Shown here in pieces: positions 9,982 through 18,628 of a stretch of 29,633 bases of DNA. The DNA is from Asparagopsis taxiformis (Eukaryota > Rhodophyta > Florideophyceae > Bonnemaisoniales > Bonnemaisoniaceae): positions 1-29,633 of the forward strand of contig JALQPE010002903.1 of NCBI GenBank assembly GCA_030407315.1, read 5' to 3'. Each line of letters starts with the position of its first letter. Within the stretch, counting starts at the first letter, position 1. The notes under the pieces were generated by a model. It saw only the letters and a program-made list of their open reading frames with translations, did no database searches and was not told where the DNA came from. A program made the position numbers and the translations under genes.

Positions 9982-10330
9982 CCTGATTTGAATTAAAATT
10001 TGGGCTATTCTCAAAAACATGCACATGTGAACATGTTTTTGAGATGGGGTGTGCCGTACGGCACAATCGACCCGCTGAAATCGATGTTTCTTGCAATATT
10101 TTTTCTGCCCTGAATTGTAGAATTTCTGGGCTGGACAGCAATGCAACTGAGCTGGACATCCACCGGGCGTCCATTTCAACTTGGTCGTGTATTTTGCATC
10201 TGCACGCATAACAGCATCCAAGCAGTCAGGTTCACTGCTCGGACGAAGTGCACCTAGAGTGTGAACGATTGGTTTTTGACAGGCGAGTACTGCTGAATAG
10301 GTTTCACCCTGGACTAATGGTGGCTGGACA
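9982..10330. repeat. Dispersed repeat, copy C
   Basis: This repeats the start of copy B at 1416 almost base for base (cctgatttgaattaaaat, ggctattctcaaaaacatg). It includes the 13-bp hairpin (arms 10009-10021 and 10032-10044), and then agaatttctgggctgg, gctggacatccacc and gggcgtccatttca. It fades after about 10330. It is the same orientation as copy B, 8.6 kb away, and sits just before the cluster of methyltransferase genes. Confidence 0.65.
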
Positions 10331-10369
10331 TGCTGCATTATATGATATACTTCAACTCTGGAACGTTGT

Positions 10370-10375
10370 TTTATT
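10370..10375 (-). promoter_or_regulatory. Putative polyadenylation signal
   Basis: Minus-strand AATAAA lies about 32 nt beyond the stop codon of the SET-domain gene at 10407. Confidence 0.45.
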
Positions 10376-10406
10376 TGTAGTCGAAATGAAAACATCTTTC
10401 GTGACC

Positions 10407-11018
10407 CTAATTCCATGCTCTAAACGCTGTCCCATAATGAACGTAGAGCTCCTGCCCCGGACGGATATCGCGGATTGCACGTACTACGATGATCTTCGGA
10501 TTTTCTAGGTCCTTCGCCTTGAGCTTCTTCCCCGTCGAACCGCTGCTGTAGTTCTCGACAAACTCGACGTTGGCCATCCGCCTGGTGTCTTCCGCTGGAG
10601 TGTCCTCACCTCGCAAATACCGCGGGTCGTTGATGAACTGCGCCGAACAGAACGGAGCCGGAACAATCCAAATTGGATGCTCGATGTTTTCGTCGTCCTC
10701 CGCTGTTGCATACAGCTTGATGGCATACATCAAGAATGTTTCCTTCGTTATCGCCATGTGACCCTCTCCGTACGCGAACCTCATCGACTCCTTGCTCATA
10801 TCAGAGTACACAACAGTTCCGTAGTATGCACATACTTCGTCGCCAACATTAAATGTCTGTTCAGCGAAGAGCCCTCTTCCTGCATTTGGATGCTTAATCA
10901 GCGATGGTCGAACGCTCAATTTTTTCGCAACACAATCGTGTGCCCGCATCACGCGAGGGTTTTCAGTTTGCAACCAGCGGCGCAGGGAAGGTGGCCAATA
11001 ATGTACCGGTTTTTCCAT
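10407..11018 (-). CDS. SET-domain protein, 203 aa
   Basis: The SET fold transfers methyl from S-adenosylmethionine to lysine, classically on histones. Visible are the N-terminal SET signature AGRGLFAEQ (residues 46-54), a central QFINDPRYL (127-135) at the place of the usual N-H-x motif, and the C-terminal ELYVHYG (190-196) containing the expected catalytic-type Tyr before Gly. There is no pre-SET or post-SET cysteine cluster, as in compact viral or algal SET proteins. ATG at 11018 is a clear start. The protein resembles the second SET protein at 23158-23970. It lies 248 bp downstream of the transposase on the same strand. The substrate is unknown, because the central motif departs from NHS-type sites. 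Confidence 0.75.
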   Translation of the reverse strand: MEKPVHYWPPSLRRWLQTENPRVMRAHDCVAKKLSVRPSLIKHPNAGRGLFAEQTFNVGDEVCAYYGTVVYSDMSKESMRFAYGEGHMAITKETFLMYAIKLYATAEDDENIEHPIWIVPAPFCSAQFINDPRYLRGEDTPAEDTRRMANVEFVENYSSGSTGKKLKAKDLENPKIIVVRAIRDIRPGQELYVHYGTAFRAWN

Positions 11019-11266
11019 GTGCTCGTGCGATGCAATCGACTCTGGGCACAGCTGCCAGAGGTATTGCCGAATATATTTCGGGAACCTCTGGTACAGGGGA
11101 AGGCCAGGTGGGGGTTCAACACTGATTTCGCTATGAACAGAACGTACTTTCCAAACCAGAATCCAACTTTCTGAAGTTGATTGAACATGAGAGATGTTTT
11201 TTCATATTGATTGAATAGGATAACAAAGTTGATTCAACTACTCGTGTCGTCGAAGACGAGGTGTTT

Positions 11267-13780
11267 TTACTTCGGAATAGACGCCAGGCCTGACCTGATC
11301 TCTTTCTCTACCCCAGCTCTTATCATCTTGTTTGTTAGTGAAGGGAACTCTGCAATGACGGTGTCAACCGAAATATGTCCCTTCCAAGCCACTGTTGTTC
11401 TCCCCTCGCGAAGCATGGCAGGCCTATACTTACCTGACCATGCGTCTCTTCCATCGTAGACCTCGTACCACCGAACACACAGCTGACAAATAACCCCTTC
11501 GTTGTTTTTCTTACAACTCATAATTTGTCCTAGCCAGAACGGCACCTCAGTAGTACAGTCTTCTCCATTTACAGCCACGAAGCGATTCACCGAGTAGGGC
11601 AAGTCTGATAGTGGTATGCAATCTGCAGTCGACATGAGTTCCTCCTCCATCGGGACGACGTTCCGATTCCCTTTTCGATACATGCCATTCATCTCGAAAC
11701 ATTCGGTGAGGTTCCAATGAAAAGAATCTTCCCTTTCCTCATAAACCTGTCGTAGAAGCTCATGTAGCTGATCCATTTTAGAATTGTTATTGACCCTGCT
11801 CTCTTCCGAACGAAAACGGAGCAGGACCTCATGTCGATCTGGAGGAGAACGTATGATATTACTCGGTGTTCGTTTCAGTTCAGGAGGCTTAACCAGGAAA
11901 CCATTCAGCCCCGGAGTGAGAACTGGGAGAGGCTTCCAGTTGTCTTCACAAAATATCTTAACATCGCATGCAGTTCTGTAGAAGTCATAACTTTTTCCTG
12001 TATCTTGGGATCGGTGAAACCTGAAGTATCTGAATTTTGAGAAAGCATGCACTTTTCCAACCGAATTCTCACTCCGGCAGAGACCGGAGAAGTTTGCCAC
12101 GTGCAACATACGAGAGACAGAGGGTTCCGGAGTATAGGACACTCTGAGTTGTTCAACTAAATCTTCCATAGTGACGGCGTTGTGGGAACGTAGCCTGCGA
12201 GAGGTACAGCTAAAGGCCTGGTCGATGTCTGCATGGGTGTGGCCGATGGGTAGGAAAGAAGCGTGTACTTCTTCAAACACACCCCAAGCAACGAGACATT
12301 CTAGATAGCAAAACAGAAACGTGTTCTTGTTCTCTCTTGTGCAATTGTCTACCTGCAAGTACAGTGTTCCCTGAAGACTCGAACCCATAGCCTTTTTGGT
12401 AAGAGTCCTGTGAATTGCCTCGATGATATGATTTGCCCCAGTTTCGAATTCAGCAGTAAGTGTGTACAACGGAAGATGCTTTCGGACACCATGTTCGAGA
12501 ACACCTATGAGTCTCACCTTCAAACTATGACCAACAGTCGCTTTTGTACATACCGTGAAATGGGGAAGACCGTATCCTGATTGATCAGCCCCGTCTACGA
12601 TCAGAGACGTGAACCTGGAGGGATATAGTGACGCTTCTTCACACTTCTTTTGATACTCCCTGCGTTCCCGTGCCACCATCTCGATATGACGCTGGCGACG
12701 TTCCAGAAGCGGAGCAGTGCGTTGAATATCTGTCCCGATGGCTTCCAGTTTATCACGTATGTACTCACATTCCGAACATTTCGTGAACCTCTGCACACGC
12801 CGAACCTTGATATTCGCACAAAACGTGTTCCAGGTGTTGTAGAAGTAGCTCAAAGTTGGTGGGTTCCGGTTCGAGTATAATAACGTAAATTGGTCGCAGA
12901 ACATCTCGTACACAGCCTTCTTCTCGAAAAGAGGCAGATGCTTCTCTCCACTGTCTGGCATCATATCAGCAGTCGAGGCAGACAGGCGTTCAAGGAAGCA
13001 GATCACTGAATCTCTATGTGGAGAGCCAGAAATTCGTTTCGGAGAAGCCATAAATGGAAGACTCCCATTCTGGCAAGCTTTCTTTACCGAGGTCTGCAGG
13101 TGTCGTGAAAACTTGAAGCTGTACTCTAGGAATTCGCAACACACAGGCTTCCCAGAGAAGTAGAACCGGTTACTGTTTGGTTCCAGTAGAGCGTGCAGAT
13201 ACCTGCGGCGATCGTCCCTGTTGTACAACAAAACTCGTTCTGCTTCATTCCGAAGGAAAACATGGTCGGTTTTTCTGAAGCATCCCTTATTGCAGCATGG
13301 TATTCTTCTTATATCTGTTTTGGGCAGTGACAAACTGAACTTCACCCGCCTCTCTAGCATGCTGCTCTTTCGACGAACTGAACTGGACCTCGTCACACTT
13401 TCATAATTCTTCCTGTGTTGTAGTCGTGAAAATGGTTTATACATCGAATCCGTGGATCGGAAAGAGTCGGAAGAAGTACCCACTATTCCATGCATCACTT
13501 CATCGTGGCTACGCGGCATAGATATGGTTTCAACAGAAGGAGCGTGTTCTGATTCGGAGTCCCTAGAAAGAGATTTCATGTATGATTCGGCTTTCTCCAG
13601 TGCGTCATTCCTAGCCTCGGCGAGATGAAAACGCGGAGCCATCTGCTGTGGGAGCAGAACGAATAATCTCTGAACGGTAGTTAGATTTGCAGGTAGCGTG
13701 GAAAAGAGATGGCTGCAAGACGAGTATATCGTTTGATCAAGATGCATGGTGAGTAGGAATGACACCGGTGAGACGTTCAT
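11267..13780 (-). CDS. DUF7869-like DDE transposase/integrase
   Basis: An uninterrupted 837-aa frame from ATG 13780. An N-terminal Ser/Arg-rich region is followed by a CC-x3-C segment (162-167) and CSEC (335-338), consistent with metal binding. The RNase H-like core shows SLIVDGADQSGYGLPHF (acidic D396/D399), LYLQVDNCTRENKN (D478) and PIGHTHADIDQAFS (D518/D520), the order and spacing of the catalytic block in DUF7869-type transposase-like proteins of oomycetes and algae. The last 100 residues (RFVAVNGEDC...FWLGQIMSC...VRWYEV) look like a small beta-barrel reader such as Chromo/Tudor/BAH. The frame is intact, so it may be active. The name is from pattern memory, and no homology search was possible. 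Confidence 0.7.
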   Translation of the reverse strand: MNVSPVSFLLTMHLDQTIYSSCSHLFSTLPANLTTVQRLFVLLPQQMAPRFHLAEARNDALEKAESYMKSLSRDSESEHAPSVETISMPRSHDEVMHGIVGTSSDSFRSTDSMYKPFSRLQHRKNYESVTRSSSVRRKSSMLERRVKFSLSLPKTDIRRIPCCNKGCFRKTDHVFLRNEAERVLLYNRDDRRRYLHALLEPNSNRFYFSGKPVCCEFLEYSFKFSRHLQTSVKKACQNGSLPFMASPKRISGSPHRDSVICFLERLSASTADMMPDSGEKHLPLFEKKAVYEMFCDQFTLLYSNRNPPTLSYFYNTWNTFCANIKVRRVQRFTKCSECEYIRDKLEAIGTDIQRTAPLLERRQRHIEMVARERREYQKKCEEASLYPSRFTSLIVDGADQSGYGLPHFTVCTKATVGHSLKVRLIGVLEHGVRKHLPLYTLTAEFETGANHIIEAIHRTLTKKAMGSSLQGTLYLQVDNCTRENKNTFLFCYLECLVAWGVFEEVHASFLPIGHTHADIDQAFSCTSRRLRSHNAVTMEDLVEQLRVSYTPEPSVSRMLHVANFSGLCRSENSVGKVHAFSKFRYFRFHRSQDTGKSYDFYRTACDVKIFCEDNWKPLPVLTPGLNGFLVKPPELKRTPSNIIRSPPDRHEVLLRFRSEESRVNNNSKMDQLHELLRQVYEEREDSFHWNLTECFEMNGMYRKGNRNVVPMEEELMSTADCIPLSDLPYSVNRFVAVNGEDCTTEVPFWLGQIMSCKKNNEGVICQLCVRWYEVYDGRDAWSGKYRPAMLREGRTTVAWKGHISVDTVIAEFPSLTNKMIRAGVEKEIRSGLASIPK

Positions 13781-13986
13781 CTAATATGGATGCAGAGTGG
13801 CCTCCTCGACGGCGATAGTTGGCCCAGGATACAGCGCCAAATACCTATGTCAAATCAATCTCTGTTGTGAATGGAGTACGGCTGATTGGTTGATTTGTGC
13901 TCTTCATGCGCCCATGATTACGGGGAAAAATGACAACAATCTTTCCTCTCTGAAGGTTTACAAATGGTACGAAACAGAGCTAAAGG

Positions 13987-13992
13987 TTTATT
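13987..13992 (-). promoter_or_regulatory. Putative polyadenylation signal
   Basis: Minus-strand AATAAA lies 48 nt beyond the stop codon of the DPPY methyltransferase gene. Confidence 0.45.
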
Positions 13993-14039
13993 GCAGTGGT
14001 TTTGTTCAAATCTGCCGAGCGAAACTATACGTAATAAGA

Positions 14040-15659
14040 CTAAGACAACGGCCTCATCTTGTTCAAGTCCCATGCGAATATCCCGTTCAGCCCTTTCAAA
14101 GTTCCAGGAGGAGGTTCAATACCACCGTATTTGTACGGGTAAGGACAATCCAAACAACATTCGTTCGGTTCGAACATATAACAAGATACAAGTTTCTGAT
14201 CCTCACCTTGAAAGTTCGCTAGAGGTACATTGTGTATTGTAGTTTGGAACCTCTCATCACTAGTTCCTGCACAAAGGAGAGACGCTTTTCCGACGACCTG
14301 ATCCAAAATGTATAGTTCAAAAGAATCTCCTCCTTTCAGTACTCTCTCTATTCCTTCGATAGTGGATTTACCGGCATTTGTATTATCATCTTTTCCCATT
14401 TTCTGTAGCGAACAGATTTTCGGTTGGCTTAGCAGAACGCCATCCTCTGCATGATTCCCTGTTCTCCTCTTCTTCGATCCGATACGTGATCTCAGATCAT
14501 TATGATACAAAGCATCGGCAATAGAACGAAGTCTTTCATGAGCGAGACGGAAAATCTTGGTACTAGCTTCCACAACCACACATGAACGGGCTGTCTTCAT
14601 CGCTGCGATCGCAGTAGTAAGTGTTCCTCCGTAAACATCAATAACTGAACCCCTCTCAGGACAAAACGTGTTGATTATCTCGGATAACATTCCAATATGT
14701 TTCTCTTCTGTTAGAACAGGAGATTTTGTTCCTGGAGTGAGAAGTTTGTCTTTCGAAACGGGAATTCTGGACATTGCAGCGAATTTCCGTTTCGTTTCTG
14801 TTGGGACGAGGTGATATTGGCTTCGAAGGTCTGGCTTGAAACCGTCCTTACGATGTCCGGGAGCCCTGGCAACAACTGCAAACTCGCACGCGTTTTGTGG
14901 GAACATATCTCCGCGATGTGCTTGTAAAGTGTTCGTGTCTTTCATGAATACGAAAGGGTATTCCGGACCGTCGAAACCGATGTTTCTCAGCTCATGCAGG
15001 AATGCTGGAAAGTTTCGGAATGATACAAAACAGAAAAACCAGCCACCTGGCTTCAAGGCTCTCCTTGCAAACTGGCATAATGCATTGATTTCCTTATCAC
15101 TTATGAAATTGTTATATGCGGTATTAAGAAGGGATTTAGAATTCGGAGTTCCATACGGAGGGTCGGTAAGAACTAAATCCTGAAGAGGGTACTCATCTGT
15201 CCATATTTCCTTGTCGAAGTCCTGCCATTTCATCTGATAGCATGTAATTCCCATTTCAAGAACGTAGTCTTTTCTTTCTGGCTCATTCGTACCAGATGAA
15301 CCGCGTTTAGAATGAAGGTTGAGGCGGTCTGAGTTGATACTAGGTGAAGCAGAGACATCGTTCTCTGTTATCATTCGGTCCACTGGAATAGAAGTTTTCG
15401 GTCCGGTGATAACCTTTTCGGAAGCGTCAACTTCATCTTGTACAGATTCCTGCGTTATCTGGCTCATCTTCGGTACCAAGACTATATCCTCATCACATAT
15501 TTCGGAGCCTAGTTGAGGAACACTATCTTCCTTCGAGACATCTTTTTGTTTCTCTTCTTTCGCGTCCCTTGTATCTGCATGTTCGTTATCGGCTGCCGTC
15601 TTGCCAATTTCCTGACAGAAAGAATCGGGATCTGGGTCTTTTCGATGGCTTTCCCGCAC
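14040..15659 (-). CDS. DNA N6/N4 amino-methyltransferase, DPPY type
   Basis: Catalytic motif IV is LTDPPYGTP (DPPY at residues 166-169), followed by LKPGGWFFCFVS. The AdoMet-binding motif I, VIDVYGGTLTTAIAAM, comes later (339-354). Motif IV before motif I is the beta-class order of N6-adenine/N4-cytosine DNA methyltransferases. The motif I core DVYGGT is diverged from the usual DPFxGSGT. The first 150 residues are acidic and probably disordered. The C-terminus adds a region ending in CCLDCPYPYKYGGIEPP of unknown role. The open frame begins at a GTG (15659) with a stop just upstream at 15716-15714. The first ATG is at 15467 (residue 65), so the start is there or in an upstream exon. Downstream lies the transposase, same strand, 260 bp away. 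Confidence 0.75.
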   Translation of the reverse strand: MRESHRKDPDPDSFCQEIGKTAADNEHADTRDAKEEKQKDVSKEDSVPQLGSEICDEDIVLVPKMSQITQESVQDEVDASEKVITGPKTSIPVDRMITENDVSASPSINSDRLNLHSKRGSSGTNEPERKDYVLEMGITCYQMKWQDFDKEIWTDEYPLQDLVLTDPPYGTPNSKSLLNTAYNNFISDKEINALCQFARRALKPGGWFFCFVSFRNFPAFLHELRNIGFDGPEYPFVFMKDTNTLQAHRGDMFPQNACEFAVVARAPGHRKDGFKPDLRSQYHLVPTETKRKFAAMSRIPVSKDKLLTPGTKSPVLTEEKHIGMLSEIINTFCPERGSVIDVYGGTLTTAIAAMKTARSCVVVEASTKIFRLAHERLRSIADALYHNDLRSRIGSKKRRTGNHAEDGVLLSQPKICSLQKMGKDDNTNAGKSTIEGIERVLKGGDSFELYILDQVVGKASLLCAGTSDERFQTTIHNVPLANFQGEDQKLVSCYMFEPNECCLDCPYPYKYGGIEPPPGTLKGLNGIFAWDLNKMRPLS

Positions 15660-15680
15660 TACGGTGTTGAGAATGAAAAC

Positions 15681-16025
15681 AGACAGTAAATTTACTGTCT
15701 GAGACAGTAAAAATTACTGTCTGGCCAAGACAGTGCGCGGAGACAGTAAAATTTACTGTCTGGAAATTTCAGAATACTGCTGCAGCAGTAAACTGGCACG
15801 AAATCTGGACAGTACCAAAAACAGTAAAATTTACTGTCCAGAACAGTAAATTTTACTGTCCGGAAGTGTTGCCGCCAGACAGTATGTGCAGACAGTACAT
15901 TTTACTGTCTGAGACAATACATTGTACTGTATTACTGCACTGTCTGGGGAAATCTGTAGACAGTAGTGTAGATAGCAAATTGTATTGTCTGCGGGTAGTA
16001 CCGTGCATTGTTTGACAACACTGTC
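15681..16025. repeat. Array of GACAGTA palindromes
   Basis: About a dozen copies of acagta/tactgt pack into 345 bp, many as near-perfect palindromes: agacagtaaatttactgtct at 15681-15700, variants at 15702-15722 and 15741-15761, tactgctgcagcagta at 15775-15790, and further pairs near 15829 and 15843. Spacers vary and the right side is more diverged (cattgtactgt, aattgtattgtct). It occupies the start of the region between the leftward and rightward gene arms. Repeated palindromes at such a place suggest binding sites for a dimeric protein, for example a transposase, a regulator or a ParB-like factor. Confidence 0.8.
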
Positions 16026-16064
16026 TGGTGGAGTGGACTTAGAGGAAATATGGAGCATAGTGTT

Positions 16065-16330
16065 CCCTAGTGGACATTTTCAAGGATTTATGGAGCACAT
16101 ATGGATGATGCCATTAACCTCTATGTATGCTCCAAACACGAGGTGAATGCTCCAGACAGCATCACAATATATTCGTGAACTCCTCCACTCAGCATAGTTT
16201 TGACCCCCAAAATTTTATTGCATAAAATAATTTTCCCGAGGGCGGATATCCTCTACTCAACATGCTTTTGACCCCCTTGTACTCTTATCCACCTCCACAA
16301 TACTCAAATACATACAAATGTCCACTAGGG
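16065..16330. mobile_element. MITE-like insert with 15-bp inverted ends
   Basis: ccctagtggacattt (16065-16079) and its exact reverse complement aaatgtccactaggg (16316-16330) bound a 266-bp A/T-rich segment with no gene. Inside is a short imperfect duplication (ctcagcatagttttgaccccc near 16190 and ctcaacatgcttttgaccccc near 16255). A tt flanks both sides (ctgtt/ttgg), but no longer target duplication is visible. The parent transposase is not identifiable. Confidence 0.5.
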
Positions 16331-16826
16331 TTGGTGTGAAGGTAAATATTGGAATGGTGTGTGGTATACGACTATATTAATTGTGATGGTGCTTTACAGA
16401 TAGTTGGGTGCGGGGAAGCTAGATGCTGAATAGGACGTTGGAGAAAGGAAGATTGGGAGAACAGAACATATCTGGTTTGTCTCACCGTAAGGAGAGAATG
16501 TACATAGTAGCTATAATATGTTGAGTTTAGCATTTCAAATTATACCTATCTATCTTTGCATTGAAAGTGTCTAGTAGGAGACGTCAGTCTGGTAGCGAGG
16601 TGTGGTATGCACAGGACGTGGGTGGTGGCAAAGGAAAGAATACGCACCATCCACCACTAAATTATGAAAAATAACCGTTACGGAGCACTGGGAAGCATTA
16701 TTATTATGTAGAGTAGACCAGGATGGATGCATCCACTGAAATGATATTTGCTACAACACTGCTGTACTAAGCGTGACATCCTTCAAAGCAATTCTCCTTT
16801 TAGCAAACTCCAATTGCAAGGTCAAG
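16331..16826. other. Spacer, presumed promoter of rightward gene
   Basis: A/T-rich, gene-free DNA between the MITE-like insert and the first ATG of the coiled-coil gene. I see no clear core-promoter motif, repeat or RNA structure. Confidence 0.3.
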
Positions 16827-18353
16827 ATGAATCCCGAAACCTCCGTAAGCATCGCCGCATTTTCCGAAATAACGCGTGAGGGCTTTTCGAACATCACTGC
16901 AGAGTTGAAAGCCCTGAGTGATAAAATGGATGCCGTCGAGAAGAGCACCATTCAATTACGCGAGACTCTCGGAAATGTCGCCAAGACTGTCTCCATGCTA
17001 AACACCGATATGCAGGAGGTCAAGAGCATCGTCGATGGGCTTCTGAGCCAGGGACAAGGACATCCGAAGAAGATCGCCTCCGAGAAGGACAGGGAACGTC
17101 TCCGCATTGCGCAGGATGCGGAGAAATCGTTCACGTTCGAAATGGTGTGTGCTGTGCTGTGTGCTGTTGTTCCAACGTACACGAAGGCAATGGTGGATAA
17201 GAGGGATAGGCATTTCAACGGATGCCAGCTAATCAATACGCTGATGTTCGCCAGGCAGAGCAATGAGCGAAAGGATGTGTTCAATAGGACGCTTGCCGGC
17301 CGGAACCACATTGAATTGCGCTGCCAAGTTGTGACCTCTTTAATCAAGAATACGTGTCAAAACAATTCTTTCAGAGAGGGAGGAGACCGTTCCAGCTCCA
17401 ATGGAACGTCGGAAGGTATCGAACGGTGGAGGGCGCGGGGGTATGTGACTACCGGGACCATTGAGGAGACAATTCGCGGAACGGACTCTGCTCGCATGGA
17501 TGGAATGCATGGGACGTCCGAGGGAAGTGATGGGGCCGCTCGAAAGCAGAAGCGAAGAAAGGTTGGAGACAATGGGCCGTTGCACAGAAAGGAGGTAGGC
17601 ATCACTGTGACGAAATCGGCACTCACAGCAGTGACCGGGTTTATGAACAAGTCCAGAGATCATGTGCGAAACCGGTTCATCCGAGATCTTGGATTCGTTC
17701 TATACAGTGGGTTTCAAGGTTCAGTCCGAATGGAGCATCATTTGCACGACGGTGGGCTGGACATTGAGTCAGTTCCAAGTCTGTACTCGGCGCAGAGGAA
17801 AATGAATGCAGCGGAGCGTGCAGCAATGGATGACAAGAATATGAAGATTCTTCGCGACTTCATTGCAGTGCGAAAAGAAATGCTATTCAAAGTCGAGTAC
17901 GAAGTTCAAATAATTGGAGAACCGGACAAGAGGTTTTTGACTAGGAGGATCAATTTAGTAGAGGTTGCACTGAACTTTGCAGTCGCCTACACGCAATGTT
18001 CTGATAAGAACATGTTCCTGCGACGTTCAGAATACTCCTTGCAATTCATCTACATACTTGCATACGGGTTCCGAACGATTTTGAAATTTCAAAGTGGAAC
18101 AGAGGTGGAAGGAGCGCAAATCCGGGAAATCAATGAAGCAGTGAAACTGCTTCTTCCCGGGGAGCGGGTGAGTAGTCGGTTCATGAATGAGGAGGTTTTG
18201 ACTATATCGCGTGATAGATATGAAGAACTGAACGTAGACGATGGGGGGGAATCAGTGCTGGAGGAGAGCTTCAGGTCTATGGAAGAGGACGGAGGAGATG
18301 CAGAATATGTGAAGGTATTCGTCGATGATGAAATCGAGAATGAAGGGGAGTAG
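16827..18353 (+). CDS. Hypothetical coiled-coil nuclear-type protein
   Basis: An intact frame of 508 aa from ATG 16827; the open frame extends to a GTG at 16773, but no ATG lies further upstream. Residues about 20-75 form a coiled coil (LKALSDKMDAVEKST, LGNVAKTVSMLNTDMQEV). A helical block follows. A Gly/Ser/Arg-rich linker has a repeated GTSEG motif and KQKRRKVG, a likely nuclear localisation signal. A conserved-looking C-terminal half follows (KSALTAVTGFMNKSRDHV, RNRFIRDLGFVLYSG, then INLVEVALNFAVAYTQCSD), and the tail is acidic. I do not recognise the family. The basic R-x-R-F/L segment vaguely recalls RKRNARDRLFGSLGY in the coiled-coil ORF at 8070-9023, but that is weak. It is the first rightward gene of the cluster. 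Confidence 0.6.
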   Translation: MNPETSVSIAAFSEITREGFSNITAELKALSDKMDAVEKSTIQLRETLGNVAKTVSMLNTDMQEVKSIVDGLLSQGQGHPKKIASEKDRERLRIAQDAEKSFTFEMVCAVLCAVVPTYTKAMVDKRDRHFNGCQLINTLMFARQSNERKDVFNRTLAGRNHIELRCQVVTSLIKNTCQNNSFREGGDRSSSNGTSEGIERWRARGYVTTGTIEETIRGTDSARMDGMHGTSEGSDGAARKQKRRKVGDNGPLHRKEVGITVTKSALTAVTGFMNKSRDHVRNRFIRDLGFVLYSGFQGSVRMEHHLHDGGLDIESVPSLYSAQRKMNAAERAAMDDKNMKILRDFIAVRKEMLFKVEYEVQIIGEPDKRFLTRRINLVEVALNFAVAYTQCSDKNMFLRRSEYSLQFIYILAYGFRTILKFQSGTEVEGAQIREINEAVKLLLPGERVSSRFMNEEVLTISRDRYEELNVDDGGESVLEESFRSMEEDGGDAEYVKVFVDDEIENEGE

Positions 18354-18397
18354 TATCGGATGAAACCAGTTTCGGTGTAGTAGACGAAGAATGAAGA

Positions 18398-18403
18398 AAT
18401 AAA
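18398..18403 (+). promoter_or_regulatory. Putative polyadenylation signal
   Basis: AATAAA lies 45 nt after the TAG of the coiled-coil gene. Confidence 0.5.
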
Positions 18404-18628
18404 ATTTCTGTTGAGGTGAATTTTGTAATAGATGGAAGTAGATAGGTGCGAGACATCAGGAAACCAGTCAGACGATAGTGTCAAGTCGAAGGAAAAGCGC
18501 AGAGACAGGTAGTGGAATAGTCGAAGTAGGAAGGGGCGAGGGTATCCGTCTTTACTAGAAATTGATGGCCACAGGAGCTCTAGAATGGAATACCCAGGAA
18601 CAGGATAACTACGGATAGGTGTGCTTTA

